Assembly: GCA_024305405.1 (NCBI GenBank)
Contig: JAKNDB010000098.1
Coordinates: forward strand, 2,246,001 to 2,310,000
Direction: 5' to 3'
Length of the DNA stretch: 64,000 nt
Origin: Dirofilaria immitis
Taxonomy: Eukaryota; Nematoda; Chromadorea; Rhabditida; Onchocercidae
The stretch's first letter is position 1, and every line of letters starts with the position of its first letter. The position numbers and the translations under genes were made by a program. The notes under the pieces are model-generated. The model searched no databases, had not been told where the DNA came from, and was given only the letters and a program-made list of their open reading frames with translations. Positions 1 through 20,574 of this stretch are shown piece by piece.

Positions 1-2630
1 AAAATTAACAATTCATAAAATTTTTACATTGAAATTATCTCTTTACTGTCTGTTTATCGATTTAAAAAATAGAAAAAAGGCAGTTGATTGGCTGTTGCTA
101 TATGATCTGATCGCATCTGATCACTTATCATTGTATCTTATCACAACTACCATGTTGCATTATTAAAATTAATGATTTGACAATTCATAAAAATACAAAA
201 CTTCTACAATTGAATTATTTTATTTTCTTAAAGCCAAATTTTATACAATTTTACAAAAAATAAAAAATAAAACCAACAAGAAAACGAAAAAAAACCCAAA
301 TGAATAAATACATTGAGCCTATTTATGAAAAAAATTTTTTTCTTTTAAACAATTAAATACAATTAAATATAATATATATATATATATGTATATTTTCAAC
401 TTAGTAAATTTAAATTTATTAATTTAATATTTCTTTGTTTTTTTCCGTTGAATTAATTTTTATTTAAATTTTAGGTAAAAAAATGAATGAGCAATTTTAA
501 TCTTTCCCAAAATATTTTTCAATTAATCTATTTTCAATAATTTGAATGATTTTAATTTTTCGCAATTTTCCTTATTTCCCTTTTTTGATATATTTTATTA
601 ATAAAATATTAATTAATTAATTGTCAAAATTATTAGATAAAATGTAGAAATAAATTTTTGTTTTTTTTTTTTTTTTTAAAAAAGAGATGGACAGTAGAAA
701 ACAAATTAGTTTTGCGAAATAATATTTGAAAAAAGTTTTATATCGAAATCACAAATCGATTACTCATTAATTTAGCAATTAAAATTTTTTTTGATAACTT
801 TAATAATAGTCGAGAAACAAAAACAAAATATCATTCAAAAATCATTTAAAAAAATAATATATAGATATATATTAGATATTGGAATTATTTTAATTGCTGA
901 ATTATTAAGTACTACTAATTTATTTACAATATAATATAAATTAACTGAAACAAAAAATCAGCTTGTTTTTTCAGGTTTTGAATTAAAAGAAAAGAAAACC
1001 ATCAAAAATAAATCTTATTCTTTTCATATATTTCAATTATTTAAATTAATCAATACTGATTTATCGATTCTCCCTTGATTAGTTTTCTTTTCATGCATTT
1101 ACAATTATTTAAATTAATCAATACTGATTTATCAATTCTTCTTGGATTAGTTTTCTTTATCGTATATTTACAATTATTTAAATTAATCAATACTGATTTA
1201 TTGATTCTTCCTAGATTATTATTTATTGATTTCCTTAATTAGTCTTCTCTTCATATATCTACAATTATTTAAATTAATCAATACTGATTTATTGATTCTT
1301 CCTAGATTATTATTTATTGATTCTTCCCAGATTATTATTATTATTATCTTTTTTCTTTCTTAATGAAAATTATAAATAACATTTAAAATATTCATTTTTG
1401 ATTACGTCAAATATATTAGCTAATTAATTTAATAATTTAAAATATATGAAAAGATCGGATTTTATTATCAAATAATTTTTCCTATCAATAATTTCTATTA
1501 TATTAAATTTCAAAAATCCAATCATTTTTCATTGTTCCTTCCTTTTCTTTTTTTTTTTTTTTTTAAATGAAATGAAAAATTTTAAATTTTTAAATGTTCA
1601 AATAAATTAATTTTTTTTTTTACAAAAATTTTCAAATCTTTAAATAAATTACACTATTTTTTTTCCTTTCCTTTAAAATGGACATAAATTTTTGCACATA
1701 AAATTAAATAACAAAAAAGAAAAGAAAGAAAAGAAAATGGGAAAAAAAAATTGATTACTGTCATTTCTTATATATTTTAAATAAAATTTGATTTTTAAAG
1801 AAAGAAAAGAAAAATAAGAAATGAAAAAAAAACGAATAACAAAATTTAAAAAAATATTTAATTACATTTGCTTTTTTTTTTCTTTTCCTCCGTATGATTA
1901 AAATCTCTTTTCAAATTATAATACAAAATATAAAGAATAAAAAAAAAAAAAAAAAATCAAAATTCATTTATGATAATTTGATATGCATAATTTTGCTCCA
2001 ATAATTTGTATAGACATTTTCAACGATAATGAATATTTCGATAAATTGCCGTTATCGCTGCAATAATAACACTAAGCGCTATCTGCAAAAATAATGATTA
2101 ATTTTAAATTTAATTACAAAATTTTTAAATTATCTTTTTCCTTTGCAAAAATGATAAATCAATAGCTAATTTATCAGATAATAATTAATTGATAAGATTG
2201 AATGAATATATTCGATATCTATTTTTAAACTTTTAAAATTTGTTTTATAAAAATACAATTAATATTTGAAATTGATCTTTGCTAATTACTAAAATGATTC
2301 TTTTTTTTCCTTCAACTTATTCCAAACGTTTGGTAAAAAATTTTGAACTTTTCTATCAAAAAAAAAAAATGAAAGAAAAAAACGAAAAGAAATTATTTCA
2401 TTTGAACTTTGCCCTTTTAAATGCTAATAATTGTAATTCTATTTTCTCATATTTGCTAAAAAAAAGGTTTTTTTATATAAATGATTTCATTTTAATTTAT
2501 TTAATAAATTTTAATATGACAATTTGTCAAATTTCAAATTTAAAATTTCGTAATATCAAAGCAAAAAGAAAAGAAATTGCTAATTCGAGAAATTGTTAAT
2601 TCGAGAACAAATTGAGTGAATATATTAGAA
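1..2630. other. A/T-rich non-coding stretch, no gene seen
   Basis: Long A and T runs, with no exon-like open frame flanked by splice signals on either strand. A minisatellite occupies about 1030-1330. The open frame at 2279-2599 is a Lys/Phe/Asn-rich translation of simple sequence without splice or start context. The stretch lies 3' of the cuticlin-like gene, so it may hold that gene's 3' UTR just below 2631. Confidence 0.6.
1030..1335. repeat. Minisatellite, about 60-90 bp unit, 4-5 copies
   Basis: The block ACAATTATTTAAATTAATCA followed by a short TACTGATTTATYGATTCTTC stretch recurs at least four times, with variable spacers carrying TTAGTTTTCTTT. Copies differ by point changes and small indels. 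Confidence 0.8.
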
Positions 2631-12376
<9,746 letters not shown>

Positions 12377-13539
12377 TTTATTTCTTTACATAATAATTGA
12401 TAATAACAATCAGAAGCAATAAATGATAATGGCAGTGATAGCGATGATAGCGACTTGATAATAGATGATTAATAATATATAGGTATCGTATTGCGTTAAA
12501 CGAATTTATAGTAAAATGATGATACTTTTGTTTATCAAAAACAAGAAATGATATAGGCAAGAATCGTTTTGAATTGTTAAATAAGAGATTAAATGTTTAT
12601 ACATTGCCAAATCATCGGAACAAGTGCTTTTATCCAATTGGGAATTAATTTTAATTCTTTTAAATTCTTATCGAGTATTTCATTTCCAATTCAACTTCAT
12701 GCATAACAATTGCAAAAAAATGACTTTAAAGAAAAAAATATGCTTTGAAAATTTGCATTAATTTTTATGACTAAGAGAGATGAAAGGTAAGGAAAGATTA
12801 AAACAGTTATGAAATAATAGATAATAGTGTAACAATAATAATAATTATTACTATTATCAGTAATATCAGATAATTAAAATACTTAGATGATAATAATAAT
12901 AATAATAGTTAGCAATAGTAATAGTAGTAATAATAAACGAATAATAATATGATAAAGTAAAGTTCGTCTTTTAGGCCCTTAGGGATGGTAACCAGAATCC
13001 AAAGATTCCTGATTTTACATACCAGTATCAGTTTGGACAAAGAAGGAGAGAGAGCAAGACTAATTGCCCTTCTTTATGATTTCTAAAAATTTTTAAAACG
13101 AAGGAGGGGAAAGAGGGGAGAAAGGGGAGGTAGGAGAGGGAGAGAAGGCGGAAGATGACAAAACATGAAGATGATGATAAAATTTATATGATGTCCTATT
13201 CTCCTCTCTTCCTCATTCAATTATTGCCTAACTCTTACTTCATCATTTTTATTTCATCCCGTTCTTCAGTATTTTCAACATATTAATCATCTATCATTCT
13301 GTCATTTGTAATTTTGAAATTGCTAAAATGATTCATCCATTCTTTTTTTTTTTTGATGTCACGTTTAAAACGTTTACTTTGCACGTCATGAATTTACTAC
13401 TATTACTATTAATCTTTGTTGCATGTTAATAGCATTGATGATGTATGAAAAGAGCACCATACTAGTTGAAATTTAATTTTTTTTTTTTTGTTATCATGAT
13501 TAAATTAATTTTCTTTCATTTTTCATTCAACGATAAGAT

Positions 13540-14325
13540 GAGTGAAATCTGGTTTAAACATTTCGTATTACGTATGTAATGAGATAAGAATATGTATTTG
13601 AACTATTTGTGTTACGTGCATAATTTGATGAGAAATTGATCATGTTACGTGCATAATGTGATGAGAATCTGATATGAACTATTCCATGATACGTGCATAA
13701 AGAAAAAAAGAAAAGATGAATTTGAATTATTTCATATTACGTGCATAAAGAAAAAAGAAGGTGGATTCCACGTTACAGAAATCTGGATATGAACTATTCC
13801 ATGTTACGTGCATAATGAGATGAGTAAATTTGAACTATTTCATATTACTTGCATAAAGAAAAAGAAGGTGGATTCCACGTTACAGAAATCTGGATATGAA
13901 CTATTCCATGTTACGTGCATAATGAGATGAGTAAATTTGAACTATTTCATATTACTTGCATAAAGAAAAAAGAAGGTGGATTCCACGTTACAGAAATCTG
14001 GATATGAACTATTCCATGTTACGTGCATAATGAGATGAGTAAATTTGAGCTATTTCATATTACGTGCATAAAGAAAAAAGAAGGTGGATTCCACGTTACA
14101 GAAATCTGGATATGAACTATTCCATGTTACGTGCATAATCAGATGAGTAAATTTGAGCTATTTCATATTACGTGCATAAAGAAAAAGGATGGATTTGAAC
14201 TATTTCATATTACGTGCATAATGAGATGAGAATCTGAATTTGAACTCTTTCATATTACGTGCATAAATGATATGAGAATATGTATTGGGACTATTTCATG
14301 TTATGTGCATGATTATTAAGAGGAA
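13540..14325. repeat. Compound minisatellite built on TTACGTGCATAA
   Basis: The motif TTACGTGCATAA (with ACTTGC and TATGTGC variants) recurs about 15 times. In the centre it sits in a roughly 113 bp higher-order unit with GAAGGTGGATTCCACGTTAC, GAAATCTGGATATGAACTAT and GAGATGAGTAAATTTGA.CTA, repeated about four times and nearly identical. Flanking copies are simpler units of about 40-55 bp. Confidence 0.9.
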
Positions 14326-14733
14326 AATGAAAGAAATTGTTATGTTGATGATAATGTAAGTTTTACACTCTTACTTTCACAATTACATATTTTTGAAATA
14401 AATGTTTCTACACTTATCATTTATTGGATAAAATTGAAAAAAAAAAAAATAAATTGCATCATTTGCCTAATATACTATAAATGAATGAGATAATAAACAA
14501 AAGATAAGTAATGAAATTTTAATCAATAATTGATACCATGAATCAAAACACGTTTATTCTAAATATCACTAAAAAATTATTCTAACACTTTTCTTATCTT
14601 TGATTATTTTAACAATAATAATAACAAAAAAAAACAAAAAAAAAAGATCACTTTCATTGATTAATTTCAATGATAAATTTCATTAATAATTTGATAATTT
14701 AATATTGTTTTCTTTTGATAATTTAATATTGGG

Positions 14734-14734
<1 letters not shown>

Positions 14735-14772
<38 letters not shown>

Positions 14773-14990
14773 CAATGTGAATTAAATAATAATAAAATAT
14801 ATAATTTTAAATTGTTATTGTTAAAATAATCAAAGATAAGAAGTGTTAAGATTATATTTTATTGTTAAAATAATCAAAGATAGAAAGGGTAAAAATTATA
14901 TTTTATTGTTAAAATAATCGAAGATAAGAAGTGTTAAGATTATATTTTATTGTTAAAATAATCAAAGATAAGAAGTGTAAAAATTATATT
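14735..14990. repeat. (TTA)n followed by about 52 bp x 4 minisatellite
   Basis: (TTA)n at 14738-14772. Four copies then follow of TTGTTAAAATAATCAAAGAT plus AAGAAGTGTTAAGATTATAT. The same unit appears inverted near 14590 (TCTTATCTTTGATTATTTTA). Confidence 0.8.
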
Positions 14991-15584
14991 TTAAATTTTT
15001 TAAAAAATAAATTCATTCATTTTTCAATTAAATTTTTTATTACAAATTCAATTAATTTCCATTTTAATTATTATTATTTTTTCCATTTTTTTGTAAATAT
15101 AAAATTAATTTTTTCAAATTTAAAATTAGTTTTTAAGTTTAAAATTTTTAAATTTCAAAATTAATTTTTTAAATTTGAAAAAAATTAAACGAAAAAAGAG
15201 GCAATTAATTTTGCTAAAAATTTTATGCAAAATAAAACGAAAATAAAATTTTATATGTAAAAAGGGAAAGTAATAATAATTTCGCCCTAAAAAAAAAAAA
15301 TTGGAACTTTAAAGAAAGGTTAAATTGCGACGTCGCTTTTTTGTTTTACATTAATTATTTAAAGATTTGTTGAAGTATGTTTAGAAGTTTTTCCTTCTTT
15401 GCTTTTTTTTCGGATAAAAATAATTTTTAGAAAAGGAGCTTATCATCGCTATTCGTAATATTGATTTTATGTTGGATTTTATTTGAAAGGAAATTTGATA
15501 ATTTAAACTTTTAGCGCTTTCATTTTGTATTAAAATGATAAGCATTAGGAGTTTCAAAAAAGAAAAATTTTCAACCAATTGATA

Positions 15585-15745
15585 AAATTTGTTTACAATG
15601 TGATTTTTATTAAATCATTTTTGTGATAGTTTTGATAAAATTTGTTTACAATGTGATTTTTATCAAATCATTTTTGTGATAGTTTAATTTTAAATTTTCT
15701 GATAAAATTTGTTTATAATTTGATTTTTATCAAAGATTTCTTATT
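15585..15745. repeat. About 55 bp x 3 tandem repeat
   Basis: GATAAAATTTGTTTACAATG, TGATTTTTATCAAATCATTT and TTGTGATAGTTT recur three times, the last copy degraded. Confidence 0.85.
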
Positions 15746-16919
15746 TGTTATTTTAAAATGGACATCCAAAATATTTATATATTGAAATTCTAAATTGGAA
15801 TCTCGAAAATAGAATTGATTATCTTTTAGTATTAAAATTATAATGCATGATAATAATAGTAATAGGATTAATTGACTATCTTTTGTTATCTTTCGAATAT
15901 TTTACAAAGTATATGAGAGAGATTAGTTGATAATTTAATTTCTCATTCATTCTTTCTAAATTTTTATTTTCAATCAAATTTTAACAATTAAATTTAAATA
16001 TTATTATTGTAATTAAGTATGAAAAAGGAGTATAATTAGTTGAACTATTAAATTATTGATTATTAATTATCATCAATTTATGTTTATCATAATAAGCATA
16101 TAAGAATAAAAATAAATTTTGCACAACAAACTATAACGAACTAATCGGGAAAATGTTGAATTTCATCATCAATTCTGCGCAAATGTCGCAATCCATTGAG
16201 GTTCCTTATGAAGATCGTTTTTTTTTTTTTTTTTGATGAATTTTGCACAAATTTTACATTTTCGCATGAATTCTACGCAAAAGTCGCAATTTCTGATGGA
16301 TCTTGTGCGAATTTCGTATTTTGCGCAAATTTTGCAATTCATTATATGCATATAGATGTCGTATTTTCTCGGACAGATTTTGCTAAATGTCGCATTTTGT
16401 TCAATATTATATTAAATAAATGCTATGATTATATAAAATTAATTATTGATACCTGGATATTTTAATTAATATCGAGAATTTCCAGGTGCATTGAAGAAAA
16501 TTGATTTTTAGCTAGCCTATTTGGTTATGGGATGATAGGAAAAAAATTAAGCCAAAAAAAAAATTGGATGAGAAAAAGTGAATTATGCCGATTAGTATTT
16601 CCATTTGACATTCATGCACGGAGAATATTTTTGCAGATTGCAATCTTCGTCAAGTTAGCCAAAACTAAGCTAACGAATGGAAAAAGTAAATTAGGCCCAA
16701 AGAGTGATGCTCTTGAATTATTTATCTTATCCTTCCCTACTACATGTTGGCTCTTTTTTTTTTCCTTTGTTGACATAACTATGAAATTGTCTCATGAATC
16801 AAATTCATTATTAAAATATTCTCATTATTATTTCTACTTTTTTTTTTTGAAGTGATTTTTATTTTTTTAATTTATGCAAATTATTGATTTAATAAATAAT
16901 AGTCATATAAGTTGTTAAT

Positions 16920-17480
16920 TCAGAAATATTGGAAAAAAATTCAAAATATTACAAACAAATAAATTGAAATGGATCACAAAAAATGGATTCAGAATATTGG
17001 AAAAAAGTTCGAAATATTACAAACAAATAAATTGAAATGGATCACAAAAATGGATTCAGAACATTGGAAAAAAAGTTCGAAATATTACAAACAAATAAAT
17101 TGAAATGGATCACAAAAAATGGACTCAGAATATTGGAAAAAAAGTTCGAAATATTATGAAACAAATGAATTGAAATGGATCACAAAAATGGATTCAGAAT
17201 ATTGGAAAAAAGTTCGAAATATTATGAAACAAATGAATTGAAAAAATGGATTCAAAAAAATATAGGAAAAAAATGAATCGCAGATAATGGATTCAAAGTA
17301 TTAAAATAAATAAGTCACAGAAAAATGGATTCAGAATATTAGAAAAAACGAATCGCAGAGAATGAATTCAAAGTAGTAGGATAAATGAATCATAGATAAT
17401 GGATTCAGAATATCGGAAAAATGAATCGCAGAGAATGGATTCAAAGTGATGGAAAGAATAAATTGCAAAAAAAAAGAATG
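16920..17480. repeat. Minisatellite of the GGATTCAGAATATTGGAAAA type, block 1
   Basis: A unit of about 66 bp (GGATTCAGAATATTGGAAAA, AAGTTCGAAATATTACAAAC, AAATAAATTGAAATGGATCA) is repeated about five times. It then decays into units of about 40 bp ending in ATGAATCGCAGA. Confidence 0.9.
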
Positions 17481-17789
17481 AATATATGAATGATAAAAAA
17501 GAATGATAGATTATCATTGCATTTAAATATGAAATATTACAGTTTTATCAAAATTTGCAATATAAATAATTTAAAAAAATATTTCAATCATTCAATTACA
17601 TATTTTTATTTGAAAATGAAAAATTTGAAAAATGAAATTTAAGTTTTTTTTTCTTCCATCTAATTATAATTGAATGAATTACGGCCCATTTCTCTAACTA
17701 CAACCATATTCAATAAATTTGCTAGGATCATTTCATAAATTATCAAAAATGCTCTGATTACGAAATGATGCAAAAAAAATATTTCAATC

Positions 17790-18140
17790 ATTCAGTCACA
17801 GAAAATGAATTCAGAATATTGGAAAAAAGCGAATCACAAGAAATGGATTCAGAACATAGAAAAAAAAATGAATTGCAGATAATGGAATCAAAGTATTACA
17901 ATAAATGAATCACAGAAAATGAATTCAGAATATTGGAAAAAAAGAATCACAGATAATGGAATCAAGGTATTAGAATGAATGAATCATGGAAGGATGGATT
18001 CAGAATATTAGAAAAAACGAATCACAGAAGAATGGATTCAATGTATTAGAATAAATGAATCACAGAAGAATGGATTCAAAGTATTTTAGAATAAATGAAT
18101 CACAGAAGAATGGATTCAGAATATCGGAAAAATAATTGGA
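17790..18140. repeat. Minisatellite of the GGATTCAGAATATTGGAAAA type, block 2
   Basis: A second block of the same family as 16920-17480, mostly about 40 bp units with ATGAATCACAGAAAATGGAT. It is separated from block 1 by about 300 bp of unrelated sequence. Confidence 0.85.
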
Positions 18141-19036
18141 AGAAAAAAAAGAAAAAAACTTTGCTAGGCTATTTTATTCTTTTTTTTTTGATATTTGATA
18201 TGAAAAAAATTTTTTTTCTTTCATTTATTGATATTTAATCCGATTTAAGCCATTTTAAGATTTCATTAAAAATTCCATTTTCCCAACTTTTCTTTTTGCA
18301 TATTTTCAAACGAATAAAAATATTCGTTGAGATATTATTGAAAACTTAATCATTTTTATTTGATATTTAAAATTATTTTAAAATTGAATGTTAAAAAAGT
18401 ATGTAATCACTGATAAACTATAATTACTGATAGGCTAATTAATGCTTAGAGCATAATTTTCAGCAAATTAATTAATGCTATATAAAGTTTTTTCTTTTTC
18501 ACAAATTATACTATCATATAATTTAGTCAAGAATAATTTGATTGTATGATAAGGATTTTTAAAATTTGCATGGAATTTATATAAATTATTATCTAAATTT
18601 TTACACTATCATATATTATCATATAATCAAACAACGACTTTAAAATTTTCCAAACTTCATGATATATATAATATCAATTTTAATTTAACTGATAAAAACG
18701 AACAATGAAAAATTTAAAATTTTGATATTTAAAATTCTTTTTTTTATTTTAAATTTAAAAAGAAAAAACAAAATAATTTTAATAAAAATTATTCAAATTT
18801 TTGAAAATTTTACCTATCAAATTTATCAATATCATTTAATCAATCTATTGTTTGATCATTTATCTTTTAACAATCAATTTGTATTTTGATTTTTGAACTT
18901 TAAACCAACGAAATAAATAAATTGCTTTAATCAAAAAAAAAAAAAATGTCATCAACAACTGGTTCTTTTCTTTTTCCTTTATCAAATAGATATATCACAA
19001 AGAAATATTTGGCAAAAAAAAAACTTTTTTCCCGTT

Positions 19037-19060
19037 CATTATTTCTCGAAAGAAATAATG
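19037..19060 (+). promoter_or_regulatory. Hairpin over the start codon of the channel gene
   Basis: CATTATTTCT (19037-19046) and AGAAATAATG (19051-19060) are perfect reverse complements with a 4 nt loop. The ATG at 19058 is the end of the 3' arm. An RNA hairpin here would bury the start codon. This may be chance in A/T-rich DNA. Confidence 0.5.
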
Positions 19061-20541
19061 AAATTGAAATATTTGTTTATTATCATTTCGATAGTGATAT
19101 TTATTGAAATGATTATATCATCGTATGTAGCAACAATTCATCATAATTCAACACTATCATATTTATCAATTAATGCAACTTATCAAGCTGAAGATGTTGG
19201 CATTCGTTGGCAGAAATTACTTCAATGTAAGGCATGGAATTTATGGTGGAAATTACAGGTAATTTAATCAATTACATTTATGATTATTAGTTTGAATAAA
19301 AAAAAAGGATTAATTGATTATAAATGATCAATAATATATATTGCATGAATAATAATAATGATTGATAATATTGATAAAATCAATGAAGTTAATGTAATTT
19401 AAAAACTTATTTTATTTTAATTCATCAATTTTTACTTCATTTTAATTATTCAATTATTAATTTTAATTACATATATAAATGCCACATTTAATATTTTAAA
19501 TAAATTACCATTCATCAATTTTTGTTTTATTTTAATTATTCAATTATTAATTTTATATTTACGATATACAATTTATATTTATTAATTTAAAATTTAAATT
19601 ATAAACAAATTTTTAAAAAATTTATAAATTTCAGCATGATGATATTGTAGCAACAAATGAAATGATTGATTTTTCTTTTATACGACGTAAACAAATAACA
19701 ATCAATCATTTAACACAATTGATTAAATATGGTTTACCGAAATATTTATTATCAAAATATAAGGTTTCGTTTTTCTTTTTAATTTTATATTTATTTTTAA
19801 TTTCTTTTTTCAATTTCAAATTTTTATTTTTTTAATTTCCAAAATTTTTAAATTTATTAAATTATTTTTCTTTTCTTTTCAATTATTCGAACATATTAAA
19901 TTAAATTCATCAAAAAAAAATTAATTGATGTTTATATTTATAAAAATTTTAATTAATATATTAATTTAAATTCAAGATTGTACATATCAATTTCGAGAAT
20001 GTATGCAAAAATTATAGTCGATATTTGCTAATTGATTCGTATACTCTAGCAAAGTTTGTTTATTATATCGTTTTTTTTTTTTTAAATTATTATTTGTTAT
20101 AAATGAAAAAGTAAATAGCATTTCTTCGGGATCTTTTTATCATATCAAATATCTCAGAAAATTTTGCATCGTTTTTTTTTCTTTCGGATAAATTTTAATT
20201 ATTTAAATTTAATAATTTTATCAAATTTAATGCTAATTAAACGATAGGAAGTAATTTTGTTAACAAATTGAAATGATAAAAGATAGGAACTTTTTAAATT
20301 TAATAATTTTATTAAATGAAAAAATCAATCAAAATTATTATAGACAATATGGAATTAATTTGTATCAACTATGCTATAATTATGAAGTTAAAATGATAAT
20401 ATCTTCCGATATAAACGATGATAACGAATATCGCAAATATTTTCAATCATATTTTTCAACCAGGTTTGAATTTTTACAGCCAAAAAGCGAAAAGATCAAA
20501 ATGATAATATATCATAAACTTAGTAATAAATGATTATGATT

Positions 20542-20574
<33 letters not shown>

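Larger units (their letters stand above)
12377..19057. other. Divergent intergenic region, mostly tandem repeats
   Basis: It separates the start of the minus-strand cuticlin-like gene from the start of the plus-strand channel gene, so both promoters should lie here. A less A/T-rich island at about 12960-13160 includes a G/A-rich tract at 13096-13155. No convincing exon was found. The 107-codon open frame at 16532-16855 has mixed codon content but no recognisable domain or splice context. Confidence 0.6.

Noticed and set aside
13540..14325. CRISPR-like array
   Set aside because: Direct tandem repeats without unique equal-length spacers, in a eukaryotic genome.
20273..20343. Start of a separate gene at the ATG at 20273
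   Set aside because: The coding-like part begins after the acceptor at 20343 and its exit phase fits the next channel exon, although its entry phase remains unexplained.
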